Of a stretch of 24,696 nt of DNA, positions 6,709 through 14,374 are shown piece after piece (position 1 is the stretch's first letter; every line of letters starts with the position of its first letter). The notes under the pieces were generated by a model. It was not told the origin of the DNA and searched no databases. It worked only from the letters and a program-made list of their open reading frames with translations. The position numbers and the translations under genes were made by a program. Origin of the DNA: an uncultured Fretibacterium sp. (GTDB taxonomy: Bacteria > Synergistota > Synergistia > Synergistales > Aminobacteriaceae); NCBI GenBank assembly GCA_937892105.1, contig CALAUZ010000301.1, positions 1-24,696 of the forward strand. The letters run 5' to 3'.

Positions 6709-7546
6709 GTAGAGCGTCAGCCCCAGTGATGAGAGAGAGCAGAGGGAATTGCTCTTGAACAAGGATGTTAGCGACCTTCTGTAATCCCTTAATGGTAAGG
6801 TATGGAATGCCTTTTGAGCCGAAAGGTACGATGATGACACACAGACCCTGCTCAATAGATTTCTGGGTGGGCTGATTCCGTTGCCTGCCCTTGCGCTTTG
6901 CGACAATCTTCATATCGCGTAGTAACTTGTAGAGCCTGTTCTGCCCAATTTTGATGTTATGCTGAGCGAAAATCTTTGCAGCTTCACCAACCGACAAAGT
7001 AGCCTTAATCGGAGTGATAGCATGTCCGAGCATAGTGAACGAGGAGTTTTCCTGAATGTACGATTTGAGAGCGTTGCACTTTGCCTGGAGTATCTCATTC
7101 TCTTGCCTTAGCTCCTCAATCTGAGCCTGAACAGCAGGTACAGCGTAGAGCCCTGTGCGCCTAATCTCGTCAGCGATGTCCCATAGCTTGTCGATGACCT
7201 CGTTAGCTTTGGGCTGGTTGCTGTATCTGCAAATTTCGAGTAGCCCCTTGAAGTTGTAGAGCATAACTTTCCTTGCTACATCGCGGTTTTCTTCATGAGT
7301 AATCAATTTGATTACCCGTGAAAATTTATCGAGCCTTTTCTTGTTGCGGTTATGAATGTTGGCCACCGATAGACGCGGTTCAGCGTATTCGAGTAATGCG
7401 CCTATCTGCTCTCTAGAAAGCCAGAATGATTTGTCCGGCTGATCATTGCCGACTTGAGCGTAGCAGTCGATGTTGATACCGTTGACGACTGCTGACTTAA
7501 TGAGAGTGAATGTGCTTTTATTGTCCACAATGTTACATCCTTTCAT
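6701..7546 (-). CDS. Phage antirepressor with Bro-N-like and KilAC domains
   Basis: This 281-aa protein has a start at ATG 7546; a GTG at 7528 has a better RBS (AAAGGA, 9-base spacing) and may be the true start. The N-terminal domain (SFWLSREQIGALLEYAEPRL ... YNFKGLLEICRYSNQPKA) is the antirepressor/Bro-N type. A coiled stretch (IEELRQENEILQAK) links it to a C-terminal KilAC domain (LSVGEAAKIFAQHNIKIGQN, RLYKLLRDMKIV). Such proteins bind and inactivate prophage repressors or act on DNA. It is the first gene of the operon with the helicase and overlaps it by 8 bases, opposite the XRE repressor-like gene. Confidence 0.85.
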   Translation of the reverse strand: MKGCNIVDNKSTFTLIKSAVVNGINIDCYAQVGNDQPDKSFWLSREQIGALLEYAEPRLSVANIHNRNKKRLDKFSRVIKLITHEENRDVARKVMLYNFKGLLEICRYSNQPKANEVIDKLWDIADEIRRTGLYAVPAVQAQIEELRQENEILQAKCNALKSYIQENSSFTMLGHAITPIKATLSVGEAAKIFAQHNIKIGQNRLYKLLRDMKIVAKRKGRQRNQPTQKSIEQGLCVIIVPFGSKGIPYLTIKGLQKVANILVQEQFPLLSLITGADALHE

Positions 7547-7856
7547 GGTGAGTTTCCCTGCTTTCTGTTGAACGCCGCCCTCTTGAAGCATGGGAAGACG
7601 TAGGAGGGCGGGACAGCGACCGTAGCCAGTGGTGCATGTTGCCTTGTATGTAGCGGGTATATGTCTGAAGTCCAGCGAATGAGCCAGAATGCGAACCCCG
7701 ACTAACTTGTCAATAAGTTGCCCGAATGGGGGTCATTGTGTATATTTCGCGGCTTAATGAATGGCCGTTTTTTTCTTTTTGTGGTACTATTTAGTTCCGT
7801 TTTTAATTATGAAATTTTATTATCTCTTTGTCCTGTTTGGGACATATTTGTTTTAT
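7547..7856 (-). other. Long untranslated leader of the antirepressor operon
   Basis: About 310 bases separate the predicted transcription start (near 7857) from the antirepressor. The stretch contains no convincing gene; a 12-codon ATG frame on minus (from about 7846) is too short to support. Near the gene, CCGCCCTC (7575-7582) pairs exactly with GAGGGCGG (7604-7611), an 8-bp GC-rich stem with a 21-base loop. On plus, CGGC-N10-GCCG at about 7750-7768 is followed by a T7-C-T5 run (weak plus-strand terminator). A long structured leader suggests post-transcriptional control. Confidence 0.4.
7827..7838. promoter_or_regulatory. Left operator half (12-bp inverted repeat)
   Basis: TTTGTCCTGTTT is the exact reverse complement of AAACAGGACAAA at 7896-7907. 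It lies just downstream of the predicted start of the antirepressor operon transcript. It is followed by GGGACA, making a second imperfect palindrome (TGTCC-N6-GGACA). Confidence 0.55.
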
Positions 7857-7863
7857 AAGGGGC

Positions 7864-7891
7864 ATTATACACTAGAAAATAAATGTGTCAA
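7864..7891 (-). promoter_or_regulatory. Near-perfect sigma-70 promoter of the antirepressor-helicase operon
   Basis: On minus, TTGACA (7891-7886), a 16-base spacer, TATAAT (7869-7864). Both hexamers are consensus. Such a strong promoter in a prophage needs tight repression, and inverted operators flank it. Confidence 0.8.
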
Positions 7892-7895
7892 TACT

Positions 7896-7907
7896 AAACA
7901 GGACAAA
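7896..7907. promoter_or_regulatory. Right operator half (12-bp inverted repeat)
   Basis: AAACAGGACAAA lies four bases upstream of the -35 box of the minus promoter and mirrors 7827-7838. Two operators flanking a promoter, about 69 bp centre to centre, would allow a repressor to block or loop it. Confidence 0.55.
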
Positions 7908-7984
7908 AAATTATCATAATTGGTAAAGTTTAGTACTAGTAAAGAATGATACAAAATGGTACGATTTAGCGGGAAGTGATAAGA

Positions 7985-8356
7985 ATGGAATTAGGAGCGC
8001 GAATAATGTATATGCGCAAGAAAAATAGGATGACCCAGACGGAATTGGGCGAGAAGTTAGGAGTATCGTATATGACAGTGCGAAGGTGGGAGACGGGAAA
8101 GTCTAAACCTAAGCTGGATGAGATGAACAAATTGGCCGAGATATTTGGGACAACAATAGAGTATTTTATGGGACAGGCAGAGGAAGGACAAGAGCGAGAA
8201 ACTCCAACGATGGCATATTGGGGTGGAGTACTAGATAATGCGCGAACGATAGCCCTTCAAGGTAACAGTGATGATATAGAAGATGTCTCACACATACTGA
8301 GACGAGCATTAGCCTCATTAGGTAGCGAGTCTAGAAAAACAGTAGCTATGGCGTAG
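7985..8356 (+). CDS. XRE-family repressor-like transcriptional regulator
   Basis: This 123-aa protein begins at ATG 7985 with GGAAGTGAT just upstream; GTG 7976 is in frame but overlaps the RBS. Residues about 1-60 are an XRE HTH (RMTQTELGEKLGVSYMTVRR with following WE). The rest is short and helical, with no LexA/CI-like protease domain, so it is unlikely to respond to RecA by self-cleavage. The divergent antirepressor would be a natural inducer. It probably binds the operators at 7782-7969, repressing the helicase operon and perhaps itself. It is followed after 16 bases by the coiled-coil membrane protein. Confidence 0.8.
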   Translation: MELGARIMYMRKKNRMTQTELGEKLGVSYMTVRRWETGKSKPKLDEMNKLAEIFGTTIEYFMGQAEEGQERETPTMAYWGGVLDNARTIALQGNSDDIEDVSHILRRALASLGSESRKTVAMA

Positions 8357-8372
8357 AAAGGGAATGTATATC

Positions 8373-8846
8373 ATGAAGAAAGTGTGTGTGTTACTGTTGG
8401 TGCAGGTGCTAGTGTTTGGTACTGCGTGCTATGGGGCAGTTTCAGATGATGTGTATGTGCGTAAGGACGTATACGAGGCACACCAACAGAGCATGAATGC
8501 TAAACTGGATATGTTGCTGGAGCAACAAAAGGTGTTCCAAGAGGAGGTGCGCGGAGAGATGAAAGAGTTTCGAGAAGAACTGAAGGTACAGCGCAAGGAC
8601 ATTAATGAACTTACACGTGCGGTATCGGTGCTTTCAACTAGGATCGACGGTCTAGACGCGCGAATGGGCGACTTGCGGAATGATATATATCTAGGCTTGG
8701 TAGTGCTGGGAATAATAGTTGGACTTCCGACAGTACAAAAGATATTCCAGAGCTATACAGAGCGAAAGCCCTCGTTTACGTTAGAAGATGTGAAGCGTCT
8801 GATAGAAGAAAACAACGTGAAATTGGAAAGGAAATTGCAGGTATGA
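8373..8846 (+). CDS. Coiled-coil protein with signal segment and C-terminal membrane helix
   Basis: This 157-aa protein starts at ATG 8373 with AAAGGGA nine bases upstream; ATG 8364 touches the RBS. MKKVCVLLLVQVLVFGTACY is signal-peptide-like, with a Cys but no proper lipobox. A long coiled coil (about 35-100) follows, then a membrane segment (IYLGLVVLGIIVGLP) and a cytoplasmic-type tail (KPSFTLEDVKRLIEENN). The tail and membrane segment match the 508-822 protein. Each lies directly downstream of a DNA-binding gene. The role is unknown; a lysis/superinfection-type membrane function is one option. Confidence 0.65.
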   Translation: MKKVCVLLLVQVLVFGTACYGAVSDDVYVRKDVYEAHQQSMNAKLDMLLEQQKVFQEEVRGEMKEFREELKVQRKDINELTRAVSVLSTRIDGLDARMGDLRNDIYLGLVVLGIIVGLPTVQKIFQSYTERKPSFTLEDVKRLIEENNVKLERKLQV

Positions 8847-8851
8847 AAGTG

Positions 8852-8877
8852 AAGCCCCCAAGAAGCGGGGGCTTTTT
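8852..8877 (+). terminator. Intrinsic terminator
   Basis: AAGCCCCC (8852-8859) pairs with GGGGGCTT (8867-8874) and is followed by TTT. It closes the XRE/coiled-coil transcript just before the convergent holin stop at 8879. Confidence 0.8.
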
Positions 8878-8878
8878 G

Positions 8879-9349
8879 CTACTGGTTCTTGAGCTTTCTG
8901 GGAGGGTGTTCTTTTTTCGGTGAAATGCTTTGAGTGAATGTTTCGCCAGAAATTTTGTTCTTGAGAGTAGAGAACATATTACGTACAATTTTAGGAATGG
9001 GAATACCGAGTTTATCGACATTCTCAATGATAGAGAAACCTTCATTAGCGGCGTAGAAGTAAACGACAGCTTCACGGATTAAGAGAGTGTGGTCGAATAA
9101 TTCATTACCGATGACATGAGCAATGCCAATGATGGTGAAGATAAGAAATTTCCTTATGATCCCTCAAAAGCCAATCGAGCTGTTAAGTTCCTCTTTTCGA
9201 GCCGCACCCGCAATGCCCGATATGTAATCAATAACGACCAGGACGATAAGGACTTTGAGAGAGCCATCAAAGCTGCCGAAGAACCAGCCTGAAAAGACTG
9301 AGATGAAGCCGATAAAGTAGCCGAAAAAATCATCGAGATAATCAGTCAT
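8879..9349 (-). pseudogene. Phage holin interrupted by an in-frame TGA
   Basis: From ATG 9349 (GGGAG eight bases upstream) the frame reads a hydrophobic N-terminus, then VLIVLVVIDYISGIAGA and ELNSSIGF, and meets TGA at 9164-9166. The same frame then continues for 94 codons (GIIRKFLIFTIIGIAHVIGN, then AANEGFSIIENVDKLGIPIP) to TAG at 8879. This is the complete layout of the toxin-secretion/phage-lysis holin family, in which an Arg (R in GFRGI) usually occupies the TGA position. A single CGA-to-TGA change explains it. The start overlaps the endolysin stop by ATGA. Read-through is possible but unsupported. Confidence 0.8.
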
Positions 9350-9723
9350 GCTTTTATCTCCCAGAGTGATTTACGCTTACCGCCACAGTCAATGTGTATC
9401 CAAGACCTGTAACGAATGCAGTAATCAAGGTTAGGAAGTTTACCTTCAGAATGAAGTTTCTTTACAGTCTCGAACATTTTGACTGCGCCCAGACTACACG
9501 ACAGGTCAGCAGCTAAACCCTTAGTATGCTTGGAGTTTTTGACCCCGCCGACTTTTGCGTTATGCTTGACACACCTGCAGCCTGAGTTGACTTTTACGGG
9601 AACACCTAAAGCCTCGCGTATGGTCTGAGCCATGTTAATGACGCGCTGGTCTATATTGTTGTAGCCGCACCCGCAATGGCAGGCAAACTCTGAAACTCTG
9701 AAATTCTTTGTGTCTGTAGCCAT
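9346..9723 (-). CDS. Peptidase M15 family endolysin (D-Ala-D-Ala/L,D-carboxypeptidase-like)
   Basis: This 125-aa protein begins at ATG 9723 with AAGGAG at eight bases; the GTG at 9732 overlaps the RBS. The core VNSGCRCVKHNAKVGGVKNS, KHTKGLAADL and WIHIDCGG segments give the His-x6-Asp and second His zinc ligands of peptidase M15A enzymes, which cut peptidoglycan stem or cross-link peptides. The length is normal for a single-domain phage lysin. It has no signal peptide, as expected if a holin releases it; that holin is broken here. It is the only apparently intact gene of the late block. Confidence 0.85.
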   Translation of the reverse strand: MATDTKNFRVSEFACHCGCGYNNIDQRVINMAQTIREALGVPVKVNSGCRCVKHNAKVGGVKNSKHTKGLAADLSCSLGAVKMFETVKKLHSEGKLPNLDYCIRYRSWIHIDCGGKRKSLWEIKA

Positions 9724-9747
9724 GTTTATCACTCCTTAATTTGTGAA

Positions 9748-9784
9748 TAGAACAAAAGAACCGCCACGTATTATCTTGTGGCGG
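9748..9784 (-). terminator. Intrinsic terminator after the tail gene
   Basis: CCGCCAC (9761-9767) and GTGGCGG (9778-9784) form a perfect 7-bp stem. On minus the stem is followed by TTCTTTTGTTC. It lies between the tail-gene stop (9801) and the endolysin RBS. Confidence 0.6.
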
Positions 9785-10193
9785 CTATCTTGTCTAATTT
9801 TTATTGTGTCAGTGTAGATTTGAGAATGAGAACAGAGAAATCGTGAAACTCCTGTTTATCAGCAGAATACCTATTTGGGAAGCGTATGACATGGAGGTAT
9901 TCAGTATAGAAAGAACCGTCATCACTAAGAGCCTTAGTATTACAGTAGTTTGAAACCTGTACATATCTTGAAAAGCCTTCAAGCGTTTCGAGCCCGTGAA
10001 AAATGCTGGACAAACTATACTGAAGTGTAGAGGTTGAATTTTGCTCCGAGAGAACAAGGAAATCGAGATTTTCAGAGAGGGCAACATTTATGCGTATCAG
10101 GCTGTTAGAACTGTAAGAATAATACTGTTCCCAGTCGGAGAAACCTTCTGGTAGAGATACATATGGTGAGAACCGGCTAGAGATAGTTTCCTC

Positions 10194-11286
10194 TCAACGT
10201 TCATCATATATACACCTGTCAGTATTGATATAAGTGCCAATGCAGCCATTTTCTATACCAGTTCCCTCCCAAAGCTCCCAATATGCATCATCGTCATAGA
10301 AATTATAGTATTGCATGTCAGGCATGTCGCTAATTGGGGCGATAATTGGAACAGAAGTTTCGAGAGAAATAGCACTAGAGAAAAATGAAGGCTCAGGATT
10401 AACGTAAAACCCAAAAAGCTCTATATCCTGAGATAAAGCCGGCCATACGTGATTTCCCGAACTACGAGTACCTATGCCGCGCCAAAGGATAGAAGATGTG
10501 TCAATGTCTACATTAGCGAGATTGCTGTTGTACCATTCATCGGAATAATCATCATACGTAAGGCCAGTAGTTGTAGATTTGACATAAACATTTGTAAAAG
10601 CATAAAGTGGCTCTCTCCAGCCTGCAAGATAGTAGTTATCCTCAAAATCAGTATCAGTATGGAGGGAATAGTTAAAAGAATTAAGAGTTTGACATTGGAA
10701 ATCGACATCGCCAACAGTTAAATCGAAGCCAGTTTCTAAATCACTGTAAGACACTATGACATGTATAACAACGCCCGATGAAGTGTCATCAGAGGGAACA
10801 GCTGCCCCATTCTCAGGAGTAAAGACAGCCTCAGTTGTAACATCTTCGGTGTGTCCATCGAGGTAATGAGCAGTAACGACAGCCCCCGTGTAGTCGAAAT
10901 TCTCCCCTGCGCTGTATTTAGTCTTCACCGGTTTAGTAACGGATATAGCGTCTAAATTTGTTACGGTAAGAGCAAATGTAGTAGTTACCGATTTGTCGGA
11001 ACTATCAGCATCGTATAGATAAGTTTTAATGCCTGACGTATCGGAGATATCCTTTGCCACAACGATATAGCCGTCAGATGAGGGGGTGTATGTAGTATTG
11101 ACATAAGCGTCCGGCTCATCTATGTTAGCAATCCTTTTGCCATTCACATCAACTGTGGATTGGGATACATCGGTTGTAGAGAACATAACTCTAAAGCGGT
11201 TGCCGACATTTCCATCAAGTGTCAGTAGGTATTTATATGCAGCCTTAACTTCATATATATCCAGGTATGTTTCAGCCGATTTGTCG
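10194..11286 (-). pseudogene. Open segment of the tail gene: last Ig repeat and C-terminal domain
   Basis: This frame opens just after the 7-bp duplication (YYDKSAETYLDIYEVKAAYK region) and runs to the TGA at 10194. It holds one Big3-type repeat (ISVTKPVKTKYSAGENFDYT, GAVVTAHYLDGHTEDVTT), then a Tyr/Trp/Asp-rich domain (WREPLYAFTNVYV, DDDAYWELWEGTGIENG). The same frame resumes after the TGA as EETISSRFSPYVSLPEGF and continues to 9801. So the last 130 codons are only separated by that stop. A gene caller may start it at ATG-like 11186. Confidence 0.7.
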
Positions 11287-12225
11287 TAGTACCATATACC
11301 ATACTATGTGGTGGTCAAAGACATATGGAGTGATAGGAGGAGCGCACTTAACGGTTACTGTTAATCCTGTGGCAGTTACAGTTGAGCCACTCGCGGGACT
11401 AAAATCACAGTAATCCGTTACCGTGTGTTCTGTCCCGTCAGCATACACAGCTTTTATGACTGCACCAGTGTAATCCAGAGTATCCCCCTGCTTATATCTC
11501 GTTTTATCTGGCATTGTATCTACCCTGAGTGTCATAGTCCCTTCGACCATTTCAGTAAGTGTGAAGTTGCATGATAACTCAATCTGCCCTTCAGTGTATG
11601 TTACGGTTACGTTCGTATCAGTTTCAGGAACGAAAGTTTTCCCTTCCGCTGGAGTGAATGTACATTTTCCCGTAACGTCATCTGTAGAATTGTTTGAGTA
11701 ACTAGCCGTAACGACTACCCCAGTGTAATCTATAGCTTCCCCAGCGGCATAAGCTGTTTTATCAGGTAATTTTGTAACCTGTAAAGAAGTTGGAGTTATG
11801 GGTGTCAATGTAAGGATACAATTAGCCTCATTTTGCCCCTCAGAGTATGTGATATCAACATAAGAGTCAGATTCAGCGTCAAAAGTCTTATTATCTTTTG
11901 GGGTTATGGAGCAACTGCTTGTAACGACACTTAAGCTGCCGTCCGAATAGCTGGCTGTTACGACCATACCAGAATAGCTGATACGTTCACCGTGCTTGTA
12001 TGCAGTCTTACTCGGATTTGTTGTAACCTCAATCCCTGTGAGATATATCTCGGTCAAGTACGTACTCGTCGTCAATCCTGCGTAAGAAAAGGTCACATCT
12101 GTATCAGTCTCAGGATCAAAGGCTTTCCCTTCGGCCGGTGTAATAGTACACAGATTCGTAACATCTTTTGTAGAGCCATCAGAGTATTTGTGAATTTTGG
12201 GGTTGGGAAAAATAAGCTCACACAA
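11272..12225 (-). pseudogene. Open segment of the tail gene: three and a half Ig-like repeats
   Basis: This segment encodes one N-truncated and three full repeats of about 80-85 residues. Each has PDKTAYAAGEAIDYTGVVVT-like, ASYSDGS-like, V-TPAEGKTF-like and TVTYTEGQ-like parts. This is the bacterial Ig-like group 3 pattern, where a YxxGExxDYTG-xVxAxYxDGS core recurs. Spacing at DNA level is about 250 bp, so recombination between repeats is easy. It ends at TGA 11272 because of the 7-bp duplication a few codons earlier; the natural continuation is in the next frame. Confidence 0.7.
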
Positions 12226-12638
12226 GAAAAAAACAAAACCTGATAAAAACCATTGATAAACAGTGCGGACATATTACCTTGACAAGCGTGGAGGGTATTC
12301 ATAGTCATAGTAAGCCGTCATATTGGCTTGCCCATGAAAGGAAGTTACTTCCAAACTTGCCGGGCTAATAACATATAAAACACAATTGCCACTGGTCTTC
12401 TGGTGCGTCGAAAATGAAACGACTGGTGACGATGTGATTGCCGTCATACTTATTGATGAATGTTGAATTTGACATTAAAAATAACACTGTCCCTTCTGAA
12501 ATGTAAGTTGTTCCTTCAAAAAAAATTCAAAGGAGAATTCATTATTACTTCGGCTGGCTTCTTCTCATACAGCTTATAAACAGGATGTAGCGTCAAAAAC
12601 GACATGAAAATTAACTCCCTTCTTATGAAAATTTTGCT

Positions 12639-12662
12639 GTTTCTCTTCTTACTTGAAGAGAA
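12639..12662. repeat. 8-bp hairpin upstream of the tail gene
   Basis: TTCTCTTC and GAAGAGAA form a perfect stem with a 6-base loop. On plus it is followed by a T-rich stretch, on minus by CAGCAAAATTTTC. It is possibly a weak terminator; nothing else is clear here except a 23-codon minus frame (MPRRNSKIKNSS...) whose AGGAGG sits only two bases from its ATG. Confidence 0.3.
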
Positions 12663-12761
12663 GAATTCTTTATTTTTGAGTTTCTTCGGGGCATCACCTC
12701 CTTCTCACTAGCCCTCCTACATATAAATTGCGAGAGTACTGAATGTAGAGGCTATCTAATC

Positions 12762-12869
12762 GCATCTAATGAAAAATCGGAGACGATTGAAGCGGTTAAG
12801 AATGGTAAAATCGCAAGAATGAGATATGCTGATGATTTGTACGATGCGGTGAAACAAATCCTCTGGTGA
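12762..12869 (+). pseudogene. RelB/DinJ-like antitoxin C-terminal remnant
   Basis: A 35-codon open stretch reads ASNEKSETIEAVKNGKIARM then RYADDLYDAVKQILW and stops. The pattern (SxETIxAxxxxxxGK-x-R, then a short DDLYDAV helix) matches the toxin-binding tail of many RelB/DinJ antitoxins. No N-terminal DNA-binding part, start codon or toxin gene can be found beside it. The match is short, so the call is tentative. Confidence 0.35.
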
Positions 12870-12927
12870 ATAGTGGATGATTAACCCAGATTATCGTAAC
12901 GGCTGAAATCTATATCATTCTGTGCCC

Positions 12928-12957
12928 AACGAGCGATAACTCAACGAGCGATAACTC
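12928..12957. repeat. Perfect 15-bp tandem duplication
   Basis: AACGAGCGATAACTC occurs twice in direct succession (12928-12942, 12943-12957). It lies at the distal edge of the transposase relic and looks like a slippage or repair scar. Confidence 0.8.
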
Positions 12958-12960
12958 GTG

Positions 12961-13401
12961 GTAAACAGCCTCTAAAGGTCTGTCGCACTACGGCACAACT
13001 TCCTCATTGACCACATTAACAACATGGTACAAGTCCTGCAAAGTAGCCTGAATATCTCTAGTGATCATGCCTTTGGTGTATAGAGAAAGGATGTCTCTTC
13101 GAAGATATATTATCTGAGCTTCAAATGTGCTGTGCCTATCTCTCGGAGTGGACAGTTCCGAAATTGCTCTTGAGCGTTTCCTTGCCGTAGCCGTTCCTGC
13201 TGTCGCCAACAACACGTCCTTCATCAGTGTTATTGGGGTGGAAATCCATCTGGTGCATTAAGGATGCGTTCGAGCAAAGCATTATTCAACTGAGTAATGA
13301 TGCCCTCTTTGCCCCATAAGTCACTGCGTTTTTACCACTACGAGCATGGCATCGAGTAAATCATTGCTGAGCTTGAGTTTTTCCTGTCTACCTTCTTTCA
13401 T
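12961..13401 (-). pseudogene. IS256-family transposase remnant
   Basis: Three broken frames on minus keep the family's order. From ATG 13401 comes MKEGRQEKLKLSNDLLDAML; in another frame comes DLWGKEGIITQLNNALLERI; then LSTPRDRHSTFEAQI and DILSLYTKGMITRDIQATLQ, and finally DRPLEAVY near 12961-12985. These correspond to the N-terminal half of Mutator/IS256 transposases (GxxKQLTKALLERALNA, ETPRDRxGxFEPQI, KGMTTRDI, NRPLDAVY). The DDE catalytic half is gone. There is at least one frameshift and several stops, and no terminal inverted repeats were found. It marks an old insertion at the right edge of the accessory region. Confidence 0.75.
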
Positions 13402-13527
13402 TCTGCTAACCTCATGTACTTTTCCTTTTTACACAGTTCATTGTACAGCCTCTTGAATTGTGGCAAGCGGATATTTTTGTGCTAAAGTATGCGGAAAATT
13501 TCTTAATATTATGGAGGAATAATACAC
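13402..13527. other. Intergenic gap ahead of dapF
   Basis: No gene is visible. The GGAGG RBS of dapF is at 13513-13517. Possible -10/-35 elements upstream (TTGTGG at 13458, TAAAGT at 13483) are 19 bases apart and weak. No att-like repeat could be recognised at this accessory/core boundary. Confidence 0.4.
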
Positions 13528-14364
13528 ATGAAATTCACAAAAATGCACGGTTGCGGAAACGATTACGTCTACGTCAACTGCTTCGAGGAAAAAGTCAACG
13601 ACCCCGCAAACCTCTCAATCCGAATATCAGACCGCCACAAGGGAATTGGTGCTGACGGCCTGATACTCATACTCCCAACCCCAAACGCTGACGCATTCAT
13701 GCAGCTCTACAATTCCGACGGCAGCTCGGACACAATGTGCGGAAACGGCATTCGCTGTGTTGCAAAATACGTCTACGAACACGGGATTATTCCCTCAGAC
13801 AGAAGAGAGCTAACGATTGATACACCTGTGGGAATGAGGACGCTGTATCTCACGGTTGAAAATGGCAAAGTCTCGTCCGTCCGCGTGAATATGGGCAAAG
13901 GTACAGCAACAACCTCAATCCCGAAAGATATCAACGTTCACGGAATGGCACTAAAGTATATTGGTATCAATGTCGGAAATGACCACGCTGTATATTTTGT
14001 TGAGGACAATCCGATAATCCGAGACATTCTCACATGGCCGGACAGCAAATTCGCGGTTGAAGGAGACTACTTCGAGAAGCACGAATACTTCCCAAAACGC
14101 GTAAATTCCGAGTTCATCGAGGTGCTTTCACGCCATGAGATAAACATGCGTGTATATGAGCGTGGTTCAGGCGAGACTATGGCCTGCGGAACTGGAACTA
14201 CTGCAAGTGTCTTCGCTGGTGTCGTTTCGGGAAAACTGGACAGAAATGCTGATGTTTCTGTACATCTCAGAGGCGGTGATTTGGTTATTCATGTTGATGA
14301 TGACGATACTTGCTGGATGACCGGCCCTGCTGTCGAGGTTTTCACGGGCGAATATCAGGAGTAA
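13528..14364 (+). CDS. dapF: Diaminopimelate epimerase
   Basis: This 278-aa enzyme converts LL-diaminopimelate to the meso form in lysine and peptidoglycan synthesis (cytoplasm, cofactor-independent). The start MKFTKMHGCGNDYVYVNCF is the classic DapF N-terminus. The two catalytic cysteines are C71 (NSDGSSDTMCGNGIRC) and C220 (ERGSGETMACGTGTTA), both in full-consensus settings. Length is normal. ATG 13528 follows ATGGAGGAATA. It is the first intact core gene after the accessory region. A terminator-like hairpin follows its stop codon, so most of its message may end before sbcC. Confidence 0.97.
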   Translation: MKFTKMHGCGNDYVYVNCFEEKVNDPANLSIRISDRHKGIGADGLILILPTPNADAFMQLYNSDGSSDTMCGNGIRCVAKYVYEHGIIPSDRRELTIDTPVGMRTLYLTVENGKVSSVRVNMGKGTATTSIPKDINVHGMALKYIGINVGNDHAVYFVEDNPIIRDILTWPDSKFAVEGDYFEKHEYFPKRVNSEFIEVLSRHEINMRVYERGSGETMACGTGTTASVFAGVVSGKLDRNADVSVHLRGGDLVIHVDDDDTCWMTGPAVEVFTGEYQE

Positions 14365-14374
14365 TCGGCCATGA

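Larger units (their letters stand above)
7782..7969. repeat. Three TGGTANNNTTTAG direct repeats
   Basis: TGGTACTATTTAG at 7782-7794, TGGTAAAGTTTAG at 7921-7933 and TGGTACGATTTAG at 7957-7969. They surround the minus promoter and lie just ahead of the XRE gene. The last two are 36 bp apart. They may be regulator sites or iterons. Confidence 0.45.
9801..12605 (-). pseudogene. Broken phage tail/adhesin gene with Big3-type Ig-like repeats
   Basis: The ancestral gene can be followed from ATG 12605 (RBS GAAGGGAG; MSFLTLHPVYKLYEKKPAEV) to TAA at 9801, about 930 codons. At least five lesions break it. A T8 run at 12518-12525 shifts frame (T7 would restore FFEGTTYIS). A second shift lies near 12378-12390. 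A TAA at 12274-12276 is followed by unalignable sequence to about 12216. An exact 7-bp tandem duplication lies at 11290-11303, and a TGA at 10194-10196. Between lesions the open segments are clear: Ig repeats, then an aromatic C-terminal domain. Position next to lysis genes and the repeat content suggest a host- or mucus-binding tail protein. It is non-functional unless several changes are bypassed. Confidence 0.75.

Noticed and set aside
11272..12225. CRISPR-like or minisatellite array
   Set aside because: The repeats are about 250 bp, protein-coding and diverged, as expected for Ig-like domains.
8879..12605. Two late genes with in-frame TGA, suggesting a recoded stop codon in the phage
   Set aside because: The endolysin and antirepressor end normally in TGA, and the tail gene also has frameshifts and a duplication. 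Decay explains all of it.
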